From assembly GCA_030831705.1 (NCBI GenBank), contig JAURKO010000240.1:1-40929 (forward strand): a DNA stretch of 40,929 nucleotides, in the 5' to 3' direction. Positions 1 to 8,889 of this stretch are shown piece after piece; the first letter of the stretch is position 1; every line of letters starts with the position of its first letter. Both the position numbers and the translations under genes were made by a program. Source of the DNA: Daejeonella sp. (GTDB taxonomy: Bacteria; Bacteroidota; Bacteroidia; Sphingobacteriales; Sphingobacteriaceae). The notes under the pieces were generated by a model. It ran no database searches, was not told the DNA's origin, and was given only the letters and a program-made list of their open reading frames with translations.

Positions 1-410
1 CCAATATCAATGATCAGATATTTTTCATCAACACAATTAATAGCCGAACTTGCTCCAAGATAAATCAATTCTGCCTCCCGATCCCCGGTAATTATTTCAG
101 GGATAATACCTGTTTCTGATTTGATTCTCTCTAACAACTCTGTTCCGTTGATGGAAGTCCGGAGCGCTGATGTAGCCACAGCCCTCACCGTTTTAACCTG
201 ATAAAGGTCTATTGTTTTTTTGAATTCTTTCAATGCTGTAAGTCCGCGATCAAAAGCCGCCTCACTGATATAGCCCTTTTGGATTCCCCCCTCAGCTAAT
301 TTTACTGCTATGCTTTCATTATAAACGAGCATAGGCTTATTTTTAATGATGTTTGCAATCAATAACTGAAAAGTATTTGTACCCAGATCAAGTATTGCAA
401 CGGAATTCAT
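1..410 (-). CDS. Ppx/GppA family phosphatase (exopolyphosphatase), N-terminal part
   Basis: The reading frame starts at an ATG at 410 and runs off the left edge of the window, so only the first 136 residues are visible. Residues 8-19 read DLGTNTFQLLIA, the first phosphate-binding motif of the ASKHA-fold Ppx/GppA family. Further on are ATSALR and GDREAELIY, also typical of the family, and the visible part ends at IIDIG, where the second phosphate-binding motif should begin. Family members hydrolyse inorganic polyphosphate or the pentaphosphate of (p)ppGpp. Which substrate applies cannot be told from this part, so no symbol is given. The gene is probably cytoplasmic. No gene lies close upstream on the same strand; the next is the DUF1648 gene ending at 569. 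Confidence 0.9.
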   Translation of the reverse strand, partial: MNSVAILDLGTNTFQLLIANIIKNKPMLVYNESIAVKLAEGGIQKGYISEAAFDRGLTALKEFKKTIDLYQVKTVRAVATSALRTSINGTELLERIKSETGIIPEIITGDREAELIYLGASSAINCVDEKYLIIDI

Positions 411-568
411 TTTTTGAGTAATATTTATAAATGGACTATGCCTTTACCTTAAGTTTTCACGTTTTGCAGCTATCCGAAGGGTAGAACTTTTACCACAAAG
501 CTTGATTTGAAACACGAAACCCCGCATTTTAGGCAGGTGCTTTTTATAGCCAGTGCTTTGTGTTTTCG
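411..568. other. Gene-free spacer with small hairpins
   Basis: No coding signal was seen between the phosphatase start and the DUF1648 stop. The stretch holds a short hairpin at about 470-483 (CTATCC, loop GAA, GGGTAG). It also holds a locally GC-richer segment at 510-560 containing AGCACTGGCTATAA on the minus strand, which resembles part of the sequence on the other side of the DUF1648 gene. A sequence-specific function cannot be assigned. Confidence 0.35.
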
Positions 569-1069
569 TTATTGTTTTGTCTTGAATGATTTAATCACAA
601 AATAAATCAGAGGAATAAAAATTAGCCCCAATGTCAAAGGCAAAACCCAAATTCCAAGTCCGTTCGCTTCTCCATTTCCATTTTGAATTGTCTTGAAAGC
701 AATTAATCCAAAAATAACAACAATAACAAGTTTCAAATATCTAATCATTCTTGTTGCATTTGTGTATTGTCTTAATGCGTTATGTTGTGTTATGTTGGTC
801 GGATAATTAAAAATGTGAGGAAACTTATTTAGAAATGTAAGTCCGACGAATAGAGCTGTTGCTAGTAGTGGCAAAGTCAAAATAGTAGCTTTTCCGCTAA
901 ATCCGTCCGCTTCTCCTGCTGTATTATAATGTGTTGGAATAGTGTCAGGTAAGTCTGCGTAGTTTTTAACGGTGAAACCCCAAACAGAAATAACCAAAAC
1001 CCAACCAATAATTTCGAATGCCTTGTCGGCTGTGGTGAGCTCTAGTTTTATTTTTGGTCTTTCTTCCAT
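569..1069 (-). CDS. DUF1648 domain small membrane protein
   Basis: This 166-residue protein has four likely membrane segments, at about residues 21-36, 62-80, 108-125 and 137-158. Just after the first segment comes LPDTIPTHYNTAGEADGFSG, the hallmark of DUF1648, a domain found in the N-terminal part of SdpI-like immunity and signalling proteins and in stand-alone membrane proteins. The role of the stand-alone forms is not known. The gene sits alone between a phosphatase and an ABC exporter, with spacers of 158 and 86 bases. The upstream spacer carries an inverted repeat, CGATGT/ACATCG, at about 1085-1106. The isolated position and unusual flanks would fit a recently gained gene, but this is inference. 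Confidence 0.85.
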   Translation of the reverse strand: MEERPKIKLELTTADKAFEIIGWVLVISVWGFTVKNYADLPDTIPTHYNTAGEADGFSGKATILTLPLLATALFVGLTFLNKFPHIFNYPTNITQHNALRQYTNATRMIRYLKLVIVVIFGLIAFKTIQNGNGEANGLGIWVLPLTLGLIFIPLIYFVIKSFKTKQ

Positions 1070-1111
1070 TATTTTAAATTTCCTCGATGTCGTTTCTTAA
1101 CATCGGCTGTA

Positions 1112-1160
1112 ACTTTTAGCTTTTAAAATTTCACCTTCAGCTTTTATCTTTCACCTTATT
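1112..1160. repeat. Degenerate heptamer array (CTTTTA type)
   Basis: Seven consecutive 7-base units can be read here: ACTTTTA, GCTTTTA, AAATTTC, ACCTTCA, GCTTTTA, TCTTTCA, CCTTATT. The last unit contains the stop codon of the ABC permease (complement of TTA at 1156-1158). On the coding strand of that gene nearly every unit contains TAA or TGA, so all frames are closed. It belongs to the heptad arrays described at several other positions in the window. Confidence 0.5.
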
Positions 1161-2460
1161 CTTTATACATAAACCATTTCCCCAACTCAGCAAAACTCAC
1201 TTTTTTACCATACATCAAGATACCCACACGATAGATTCGAGATGCTACCCATGTTGTGAAAATGAATCCGGCGATGAGTAAGATGATTGATAAAGCTAAT
1301 TCCCAATTTGGTACCCCAAAGGGTAACCTAACCATCATTGCAATTGGTGATGTGAATGGTATGATGCTTAACCAGAACGACAGACTACTATCTGGGTTGT
1401 TGACAATGAAACTGAACGACATGATATAGGTAAATAGCAGCGGCAGAGTTATGGGCAGCATGAATTGCTGAGTTTCAGTATCACTTTCAACAGCAGAACC
1501 TACAGCGGCAAAAAGGGCACTATAAAGCATGTATCCACCAAGAAAGAATATAATAAATATTGGAAGTATGTAAGTCCAGTCAACCGTTTGGACAGCCTTT
1601 ATGATATCCATTCCAGGGCCATCGGTACTTACTGCTGCAGCTTGTTTATTCATAGGTACTTCAGATTTTATCTGATCCATTTTACCCTTAAACATAACTT
1701 GACTGGCAACAGTCATTAGGCCTATTGAAAGTGTAATCCACAGTAGGAATTGCGTTAGACCGACCAGTCCGATTCCAACAATCTTTCCCATCATCAGTTG
1801 AAATGGTTTTACTGATGAAATAACAACCTCCACAATCCTGCTGGTTTTTTCTTCAATAATCCCCCGCATAACCTGAATTCCATAAATGAAAAGTGACATG
1901 TATATCAATATGGCTGCTGCAAACCCCACAGCCATAGCAGCACCTGAGCTACTGTCTTTTTCACCTTCAAGAGTTAATTCCTTTGATACAACAGATAATT
2001 TTGGTTTTATCTTATCCAGCATTAGTACATCAATGCCTGCATCAGCGAGCAGTTTGGTTCGCATCTGGTCGTTTAATTGGCTTTCAATGGTATTAATTAC
2101 AGAAATACCTGCCTTTTTCTGGGAGAACATTTCAATAGTCCCTCCGTTTGAAATGTTCCCGGGAATGTAGAGCACGAATGCATCTTCATTTTTGATAACT
2201 TTCTGTTTGGCTTCTGCTAGGCTCAGTTCTGATTTACGAAATGTAGCCGATTTTTTATTTTCTAGACCTTTATTGAATATTCCGCTGTCGTCAATTACTT
2301 CCACTGCCGGTATATTGTCGCCACCTTGCATCGATAGTGCAAAAATAAGAGCGTACATCCCTATGATTAAGATGGGTACCAGAAATGTCATGACTAGAAA
2401 CGATTTCTTTTTTACCCTGCTAAAATATTCTCTTTTTATAATTAGTATGATCTTGCTCAT
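1156..2460 (-). CDS. ABC-2 family transporter permease (NatB-like)
   Basis: This 434-residue protein has the usual plan of ABC-2/NatB-type permeases. An N-terminal membrane segment lies at about residues 20-42, followed by an extracytoplasmic region to about residue 175. Five or six further membrane segments fill the C-terminal half; one precedes GIIEEKTSRIVEVVISSVKP, a sequence common in this family. It starts nine bases after the ATP-binding gene on the same strand, so the two should form one exporter. The related Bacillus NatAB exports sodium, but other members export peptides or drugs, so the substrate is unknown. The stop codon lies inside a heptad repeat array. Confidence 0.92.
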   Translation of the reverse strand: MSKIILIIKREYFSRVKKKSFLVMTFLVPILIIGMYALIFALSMQGGDNIPAVEVIDDSGIFNKGLENKKSATFRKSELSLAEAKQKVIKNEDAFVLYIPGNISNGGTIEMFSQKKAGISVINTIESQLNDQMRTKLLADAGIDVLMLDKIKPKLSVVSKELTLEGEKDSSSGAAMAVGFAAAILIYMSLFIYGIQVMRGIIEEKTSRIVEVVISSVKPFQLMMGKIVGIGLVGLTQFLLWITLSIGLMTVASQVMFKGKMDQIKSEVPMNKQAAAVSTDGPGMDIIKAVQTVDWTYILPIFIIFFLGGYMLYSALFAAVGSAVESDTETQQFMLPITLPLLFTYIMSFSFIVNNPDSSLSFWLSIIPFTSPIAMMVRLPFGVPNWELALSIILLIAGFIFTTWVASRIYRVGILMYGKKVSFAELGKWFMYKE

Positions 2461-2469
2461 TTTTCGGAT

Positions 2470-3366
2470 TTAATTTTTTACGTTTTGAATAAAAATGTCA
2501 TTCATGCTGGGTACAATTTCAGTTAGCTCGGTGACCTGAACTTTTGGGATTAAAAATTTCAAAACATCATTTGAAGAAAATCCCGGATTGATTTGAATGG
2601 TCAGATGCGTGCCTTTTTCATTTTTATTCTCCTCACTGATTGTGAACAGCGAAGATTCAACGGAATCCAAAACACCTGAATATGCTATCTTATAAGTATT
2701 GTTTCTGTAAAGATCCTTTATATCCTTCACCTTACCGTCGAGAATTTTCTTTGATTTATGGATAAGAGCAATACTGTCGCACAATTGTTCAACAGATTCC
2801 ATTCGGTGAGTTGAGAAGATAATGGTTGCGCCTTTTTGGTTTAATTCCAGAATTTCATTGGTTATTAACTGGGCATTTACAGGGTCAAATCCCGAGAATG
2901 GCTCATCTAGAATTATCAATTCAGGATTGTGAACAACTGTCGCAATAAATTGTACTTTCTGCTGCATACCCTTGCTTAAATCTTCAACCTTTTTATTCCA
3001 CCAGCTTTGGATACCCATTTTCTCAAACCAATATCTGATCCTGCTTGTGGCATCTGCTTTTGATAAACCTTTCAATTGTGCCAGATACAACATTTGTTCA
3101 CCAATTTCCATTTTTTTATATAATCCCCTTTCTTCAGGCAGATATCCAATTTTTGAAATGTGGGAAGGATTTAATTTTTCACCATTTAATAATATTTCAC
3201 CTTGGTCAGGCGCAGTAATCTGATTGATTATTCGAATTAGAGAGGTTTTTCCTGCACCGTTCGGACCCAGAAGTCCGAACACTGAACCCTGTTCGATTTC
3301 AATCGAGACATCGTCTAATGCCCGGTGTTTAGCATATTGTTTTACTATGTTTCTGATGCTTAGCAT
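2470..3366 (-). CDS. ABC transporter ATP-binding protein (NatA-like)
   Basis: This 298-residue ATPase carries the Walker A motif GPNGAGKTS near residue 35, the signature LSKGMQQKV near residue 130, the Walker B segment LIILDEP near residue 150, and the switch histidine in STHRM. The last ~80 residues match the C-terminal extension (DUF4162-like) of NatA-type and ABC-2 exporter ATPases. It is the first gene of the pair and should power the permease that starts nine bases downstream. It probably acts at the inner face of the cytoplasmic membrane. No convincing promoter was seen in the 280-base spacer that separates it from the divergent gene at 3649. Confidence 0.93.
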   Translation of the reverse strand: MLSIRNIVKQYAKHRALDDVSIEIEQGSVFGLLGPNGAGKTSLIRIINQITAPDQGEILLNGEKLNPSHISKIGYLPEERGLYKKMEIGEQMLYLAQLKGLSKADATSRIRYWFEKMGIQSWWNKKVEDLSKGMQQKVQFIATVVHNPELIILDEPFSGFDPVNAQLITNEILELNQKGATIIFSTHRMESVEQLCDSIALIHKSKKILDGKVKDIKDLYRNNTYKIAYSGVLDSVESSLFTISEENKNEKGTHLTIQINPGFSSNDVLKFLIPKVQVTELTEIVPSMNDIFIQNVKN

Positions 3367-3648
3367 ATTATCGGATTATTCTTTTTTAGATATTATTCTA
3401 CAGATTTTGTTACATATTTTCGTCCTTTTTTATTACTCAAAAACGGCGTATGATTTTAAAAATCAGGATGGATGGATCGAGGTTTGTTAAGATCCTAATT
3501 TAATTAAAGTTTGCGGTTTAATATTTTTCAATAGTTTCTATGTCGCTACCATGTTATTTTTCTTTCATATTCTGGTTATTATGGCCAAAAATAAACATGT
3601 GCGCTATTTTTTATTTTGGAATTTATATCTTTAAAACAAAGACATTCA

Positions 3649-6381
3649 ATGATACAATTTAGTTCAAAAAAAATCTTTGTTTTAATTGCTCTGCTGGTTG
3701 TAGTAGGTGCATTATATAAGCTGGCTCTTTCTAACCAGAAAGTGGATTACAATACCCATGTAAAGCCTATTATCAATAAAAAATGTATCTCTTGTCATGG
3801 TGGAGTCAAGCAGGAAGCTGGATTTAGTCTACTATTTCAGGAAGAAGCATTAGGACTTACTGAATCAGGTAAACCTGCAATTATTCCGGGAGATCCGGAT
3901 GGCAGTGAATTGATTAAAAGAATTACTCATAAGGATCCGGCAGAAAGGATGCCTTATAAGCATGAAGCACTTTCTGAAGAAGAAATTGAAGTTTTCAGGC
4001 AATGGATTAAAGAAGGTGCAAAATGGGGGGAGCATTGGGCTTATGTACCCGTGAAAAAACAGGACATACCAGGTATAAATAATAAATGGGTTAGAAATGA
4101 TATTGATAGATTTATTTATGAAAAGCTGGAGGAACAGAAATTAGATCCCTCTCCAGAAGCTGATAAGGCAACTCTATTGAGAAGACTTAGTCTAGATCTT
4201 ATCGGACTTCCTGCTTCATCGGCCATTTCAAAGAAGTTCCTTCAAGACAATTCTAATAATGCTTACGAGAATCTTGTAGACGATTTGTTGTCCTCTCCCC
4301 GTTATGGTGAGCGATGGACATCTCTTTGGCTTGACCTTGCCCGCTATGCAGATACCAGAGGATATGAGGCCGACCGAGGTAGAATTATCTGGAAATACCG
4401 CGACTGGTTGATCAAAGCATATAATTCAGATAAGCCATACAATGATTTTTTGATTGAGCAACTTGCCGGTGATCTGTTGCCAAATCCTGATGATGCAAAA
4501 TATATTGCAACAGCTTTTCACAGGAACACCATGACTAATGATGAAGGAGGAACTGATAATGAAGAGTTTAGAACTTCTGCTGTGATGGATCGGGTAAATA
4601 CAACTTGGAGTGCTACCATGGGAACTTCATTTAACTGTGTGCAATGCCACAGTCATCCTTACGATCCGTTTAAAAGTGATGAATATTATAAGTTTCTGGC
4701 CTTTTTTAATAATACAAGGGATGAAGATACTAATGCAGATTATCCTTTATTACGCCAGTATAATTCTCAGGATAGTTTAAAGTTGGTAAAGTTGATTGGA
4801 TGGTTAAAAAGTAATACCTCAGAAAACCAAGCGAAAAAATACTTTAACTTTCTTAAAACCTGGCAGCCAACAATTAATTCGCTGCAATGTGATCAGTTTG
4901 CCAATGCCGCATTGATTAGCAGCTGGTTTGCCGGACTGCGAAATAACGGTACGTGTCGGTTGAAGGATGTTTTTTTAGAGAATAAAACACAGCTGATGTT
5001 TCGTTATAAAACCAATTTTGATGGAGGTAAATGGTCTATTTATCTGGATGCTTTGAATGGGAAACTATTAAAGACTGTTCCCTTAGCAAATACAAAAGGT
5101 GAATGGAAAATTGTAATGCTACCAATACCCGCTGAAAAGGGGAAACATAACCTGTTTTTTAAATATTTCAGTCCGGCAATCAAAAACCCAGACGATACCG
5201 GTGTGCTCTTTGAGTGGTTTCAGTTTGATGACCCTTTTCCCGGCAAAGGAAAACCTGGTTATGAGCTTGCTTTAAATAGTTTTAATCAGCTGATGCAAGC
5301 CAGGGTAGATGAAACACCCATCATGATCGAAAATAATCACGAACAATACAGAACTACTCAGATTTTTGAACGTGGAAATTGGATGGTTAAAGGAAACAAA
5401 GTTGAACCTGGTGTTCCCGACATAATGAACCCAATGCCTGCAAATGTTCCTAAGAACAGATTAGGAATGGCCTTGTGGTTAACTGATAAGAAAAATCCAC
5501 TTGTAGCCAGAACCATGGTAAATAGATTGTGGGAGCAATTGTTTGGATTTGGTATAGCCGAAACTCTTGAAGACCTTGGTTCTCAAGGAATAGCGCCAAC
5601 TCACAAGGAATTACTTGATCATTTGTCCTGGAAGTTCATGAATGAGCATAACTGGAGTATGAAAAGTCTCTTAAAAGAGATTGTCATGTCTGCGGCATAC
5701 AGACAGAGCTCTTTTGTGACTGAGGAAAAATTAAAGATTGACCCCAATAACAAGTTTTATTCAAGAGCTTCCAGAATAAGACTATCAGCAGAGCAGCTCA
5801 GAGATCAAGGTTTGGAAGTGAGTAAGGTATTGAGTAATAAAATGTATGGACCGAGTGTTATGCCTTTTCAGCCGGAAGGAATTTGGAAATCACCATATAA
5901 CGGAGACAAATGGATAATGAGTCAGGGGGAGGATCAGTACAGAAGGGCAGTTTATACGTATCTCAAGCGTACTGCTCCTTATCCTTCTATGATGACCTTT
6001 GATGGAAGTGCTCGTGAATCATGCTTGCCCCGTAGAATAAGGACTAACACTCCGCTGCAGGCCTTAACCTCACTAAATGACTCTACAACATTGGTCATTT
6101 CCAGGAGTTTGGCACTGCGAATGAAAGAGTTGGGAGGGAAGGAAACAAAAGTTCAGATCAGTAAGGCCTACGAAGCCATGATGTTCAAACCGATTTCGGA
6201 GAAAAAATTAAAGGTGCTATCCGATTTGTATTCTGAAGCTTTAAAGAAATATAAAAAAGATAAAACGGCCATATCTCAATTAATGGGTTCAAAAGATAAA
6301 CCTGCAGACCCTGAAACAGCATCATTGGTAATTGTTGCCGGTGCCATGTTGAATATGGATGAATGGCTCAATAAGAATTAA
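3649..6381 (+). CDS. PSCyt1/DUF1549/DUF1553 protein (planctomycete-type cytochrome-like) with sugar-binding-like insert
   Basis: ATG 3649 gives 910 residues and is preferred over an in-frame TTG at 3616. A membrane anchor spans about residues 8-26. A PSCyt1-type region follows with the haem motif CISCH at 46-50. Next is DUF1549 with a second motif, CVQCH, at 330-334 followed by SHPYDPF. The last third is DUF1553 (PSD1), with NPLVARTMVNRLWEQLFG. Between them, about residues 410-540, lies a beta-rich insert (FRYKTNFDGGKWSIYLDALN) resembling a CBM6-type carbohydrate-binding module. These proteins are abundant in Planctomycetes and Verrucomicrobia and are also found in Bacteroidota. They are usually paired with DUF1501 proteins, as here 31 bases downstream. 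The reaction is not established; the protein probably acts in the periplasm, anchored in the membrane. Confidence 0.9.
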   Translation: MIQFSSKKIFVLIALLVVVGALYKLALSNQKVDYNTHVKPIINKKCISCHGGVKQEAGFSLLFQEEALGLTESGKPAIIPGDPDGSELIKRITHKDPAERMPYKHEALSEEEIEVFRQWIKEGAKWGEHWAYVPVKKQDIPGINNKWVRNDIDRFIYEKLEEQKLDPSPEADKATLLRRLSLDLIGLPASSAISKKFLQDNSNNAYENLVDDLLSSPRYGERWTSLWLDLARYADTRGYEADRGRIIWKYRDWLIKAYNSDKPYNDFLIEQLAGDLLPNPDDAKYIATAFHRNTMTNDEGGTDNEEFRTSAVMDRVNTTWSATMGTSFNCVQCHSHPYDPFKSDEYYKFLAFFNNTRDEDTNADYPLLRQYNSQDSLKLVKLIGWLKSNTSENQAKKYFNFLKTWQPTINSLQCDQFANAALISSWFAGLRNNGTCRLKDVFLENKTQLMFRYKTNFDGGKWSIYLDALNGKLLKTVPLANTKGEWKIVMLPIPAEKGKHNLFFKYFSPAIKNPDDTGVLFEWFQFDDPFPGKGKPGYELALNSFNQLMQARVDETPIMIENNHEQYRTTQIFERGNWMVKGNKVEPGVPDIMNPMPANVPKNRLGMALWLTDKKNPLVARTMVNRLWEQLFGFGIAETLEDLGSQGIAPTHKELLDHLSWKFMNEHNWSMKSLLKEIVMSAAYRQSSFVTEEKLKIDPNNKFYSRASRIRLSAEQLRDQGLEVSKVLSNKMYGPSVMPFQPEGIWKSPYNGDKWIMSQGEDQYRRAVYTYLKRTAPYPSMMTFDGSARESCLPRRIRTNTPLQALTSLNDSTTLVISRSLALRMKELGGKETKVQISKAYEAMMFKPISEKKLKVLSDLYSEALKKYKKDKTAISQLMGSKDKPADPETASLVIVAGAMLNMDEWLNKN

Positions 6382-6412
6382 ATAGGTTTTAGTACTTGTA
6401 ATACTATTTTAT

Positions 6413-7918
6413 ATGAAGAGAGATGCTCTGGCACAAAAATTAAAAATGGAGGCCCAACGTGCAGCTTTGCAATTACATACCCGTCGTCAATTTTTAAAGG
6501 AAGGAGCCATGGGTTTTGGTGCACTTGCTTTGGGCTCATTGCTTGGAAGTTGTGGATTTGATGGATCTTCTGCCCCAAATGCAATGCTAGATGCTTCCAA
6601 TCCACTTGCGCCAAAACCTCCAATGTTTCCCGGAAAAGCTAAGTCGGTCATTTATTTACACATGGCCGGGGCACCTTCACAACTTGAGATGTTCAGCTAT
6701 AAGCCAGAATTAGCAAAACTTGACGGTCAGGATTGTCCACAATCTTTACTTGAAGGTAAAAAGTTTGCATTTATAAGAGGAGTACCCAAAATGCTCGGTC
6801 CGCAGGCTAATTTTAAACAACACGGGAAAAGTGGCTTATGGCTTTCAGATAATTTACCCCACCTCGCTACTGTTGCAGATGAGATAGCTATGTTAAATGC
6901 TGTTACAACCGACCAGTTTAACCACGCACCTGCGCAATTACTGATGCATACAGGGTCAGCACGACTTGGAAGGCCTAGTGTTGGCGCCTGGGTAACTTAT
7001 GGAATGGGATCAGAAAATAAGAATTTACCTGGTTTTGTTGTATTAACTTCCGGGGGCAATAATCCGGATGCCGGTAAAAGTGTTTGGGGAAGTGGCTTTC
7101 TGCCAAGTGTTTATCAGGGCGTGCAATGTAGGGGAGAAGGCGATCCGGTTTTATTTATTAAAGATCCTGATGGAATGGACAGAGATCTTCGCAAAGCATC
7201 TATTGATGCCATCAATAAAATTAATCAGGAACAATACGAAGAATATAAAGATCCAGAAATTTTATCGCGCATTGCCCAATATGAAATGGCTTACAAAATG
7301 CAGATTTCAGTGCCTGAAGTAATGAATATAAATGATGAGCCAGCATACATACATGAGATGTACGGTACAGAACCAGGTAAAACAAGTTTTGCTAATAATG
7401 TATTGCTTGCCAGAAAGCTGGTTGAAAAGGGTGTTCGTTTTGTTCAGTTATTTGATTGGGGTTGGGATACGCATGGAAATTCTGCCAGTGGATCAGTCGA
7501 TATCGGACTGGTCAATAAATGCCGAAATGTAGATAAGCCCATTACTGCATTGATTCTTGATCTGAAACAAAGAGGTTTACTTGATGAAACTCTGATAGTT
7601 TGGGGTGCTGAATTTGGAAGAACCCCGATGCAGGAGAATAGAGAAGGAAAAGATATGCCTTTTAAGGGTAGAGATCATCATGCGGGAGCATTCAATATGT
7701 GGATGGCAGGTGGAGGTATTAAGGGTGGTACCACATACGGAGAAACAGACGAAATTGGATACGATATTGTGAATGGTAAAACAGAAGCATTTGATATCCA
7801 GGCTACTATACTCAACCAATTGGGCTTCGATCATGAAAAGTTCACTTATGAATCACAAGGAAGGCCTTTCCGCTTAACGGATGTAGGCGGAAAAGTTATT
7901 AACGATATTATAGCTTAA
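6413..7918 (+). CDS. DUF1501 domain protein, Tat-exported
   Basis: This 501-residue protein begins with a long basic leader, twin arginines at residues 24-25 (RRQFLKEG), a hydrophobic stretch, and LLGSC at 43-47, which could be a lipobox. Tat export, perhaps as a lipoprotein, is therefore likely. The body belongs to DUF1501, a branch of the alkaline phosphatase/sulfatase superfamily; visible landmarks include HMAGAPSQLEMF, FNHAPAQLLMHTGS, WDTHG, WGAEFGRTP and GRDHHAGAFNMW, with His and Asp residues able to bind metal. Biochemical function is not established. The gene follows the DUF1549/DUF1553 gene by 31 bases, the standard pairing for this family, and precedes a sugar isomerase gene by 20 bases. 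The four form one likely operon. Confidence 0.92.
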   Translation: MKRDALAQKLKMEAQRAALQLHTRRQFLKEGAMGFGALALGSLLGSCGFDGSSAPNAMLDASNPLAPKPPMFPGKAKSVIYLHMAGAPSQLEMFSYKPELAKLDGQDCPQSLLEGKKFAFIRGVPKMLGPQANFKQHGKSGLWLSDNLPHLATVADEIAMLNAVTTDQFNHAPAQLLMHTGSARLGRPSVGAWVTYGMGSENKNLPGFVVLTSGGNNPDAGKSVWGSGFLPSVYQGVQCRGEGDPVLFIKDPDGMDRDLRKASIDAINKINQEQYEEYKDPEILSRIAQYEMAYKMQISVPEVMNINDEPAYIHEMYGTEPGKTSFANNVLLARKLVEKGVRFVQLFDWGWDTHGNSASGSVDIGLVNKCRNVDKPITALILDLKQRGLLDETLIVWGAEFGRTPMQENREGKDMPFKGRDHHAGAFNMWMAGGGIKGGTTYGETDEIGYDIVNGKTEAFDIQATILNQLGFDHEKFTYESQGRPFRLTDVGGKVINDIIA

Positions 7919-7938
7919 ATTGAATTTGAGGTAATTAT

Positions 7939-8874
7939 ATGAAACAAGACCGAAGAAAGTTTATCAAAACATCTGCTGTTGGTTCAGCAGGATTATTATT
8001 ATCCTCATTAGAGTCTCTCGCCTTACCCGAAATGACTAATTCAACGTTAAATAAGAATTATGAACTGAAGATTCTGGCAACTATGTGGGGTTATCAGGGT
8101 ACGGTAGATTCTTTTTGTGCAAAGGTCAAAAAGGAAGGGTATGACGGAATAGAATTGTGGTGGCCAACAGATAATAAAAAGTCTCAGGATGAAATATTTG
8201 CCGCTCTGAAGAAGCATGATCTTGAAATTGGCTTCCTCTGCGGGGGATCTCAGTCTGACCCTCAGACACACTTTGAGTTCTACAAAAGAATGATCGATGC
8301 GGCAGCGAAACAAAATATTCAGAGACCATTGTACATTAATAATCACTCTGGAAGGGACTATTTTAGTTTCGATGATAATAAGAAATTCATTGAACACACT
8401 CAGGCATTGGCAAAGGAAACCGGCCTTTTAATTTGCCATGAGACACATCGTGGCCGAATGTTGTTTGCTGCGCATATTACCAGAAATTTCCTCGAGAAAT
8501 ATCCTGATATGAAGCTGACTTTAGATATTTCACATTGGTGCAATGTGCATGAGAGCTTACTTGCTGATCAGAAAGAAACCATTGATCTGGCCTTGGCACG
8601 AACTGAACATATTCATGCTAGAATCGGCCATCCTGAAGGCCCTCAAGTTAATGATCCCCGTGCACCCGAATGGGAATTAACTGTGAAACAACATTTCGAG
8701 TGGTGGGATAAAGTAGTGGAGAGGAAAAAAATGAAGGGGGAGCCTGTTACTTTTTTAACAGAATTTGGTCCACCTGATTATATGCCTACTTATCCGTTTA
8801 CCAGACAAGCTTTGTCTGATCAATGGGCTGTCAACGTGCACATGATGCATTTGCTTAGAAAACGATATTCCTGA
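7939..8874 (+). CDS. Tat-exported sugar phosphate isomerase/epimerase (xylose isomerase-like TIM barrel)
   Basis: This 311-residue protein has a short Tat signal (RRKFIKTSAVGSAGLLLSS, arginines at 5-6). A TIM-barrel domain of the AP_endonuc_2/xylose isomerase-like family follows. Visible landmarks include GYDGIELWWP near residue 67, LICHETHRGRM, LDISHWCNVHE, HIHARIGHPEGP and FLTEFGPPDY. These supply the Glu, His and Asp residues expected for a divalent metal site. Such proteins isomerise or epimerise keto-sugars or process oxidised sugars; the substrate here is not known. A GAGGT sequence about 10 bases before the ATG could be a ribosome binding site. It is third in the planctomycete-type block, 20 bases after DUF1501 and 15 bases before the DUF2231 gene. 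Confidence 0.9.
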   Translation: MKQDRRKFIKTSAVGSAGLLLSSLESLALPEMTNSTLNKNYELKILATMWGYQGTVDSFCAKVKKEGYDGIELWWPTDNKKSQDEIFAALKKHDLEIGFLCGGSQSDPQTHFEFYKRMIDAAAKQNIQRPLYINNHSGRDYFSFDDNKKFIEHTQALAKETGLLICHETHRGRMLFAAHITRNFLEKYPDMKLTLDISHWCNVHESLLADQKETIDLALARTEHIHARIGHPEGPQVNDPRAPEWELTVKQHFEWWDKVVERKKMKGEPVTFLTEFGPPDYMPTYPFTRQALSDQWAVNVHMMHLLRKRYS

Positions 8875-8889
8875 TTTCATCTTGCCTGA

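Noticed and set aside
3616-3648. An upstream TTG start for the DUF1549/DUF1553 gene
   Set aside because: The ATG at 3649 gives the usual short leader before the membrane anchor; the extra 11 residues are not characteristic.
8047-8397. An antisense coding frame within the sugar isomerase gene
   Set aside because: It is opposite a clear TIM-barrel gene, has no recognisable domain and looks like a chance open frame.
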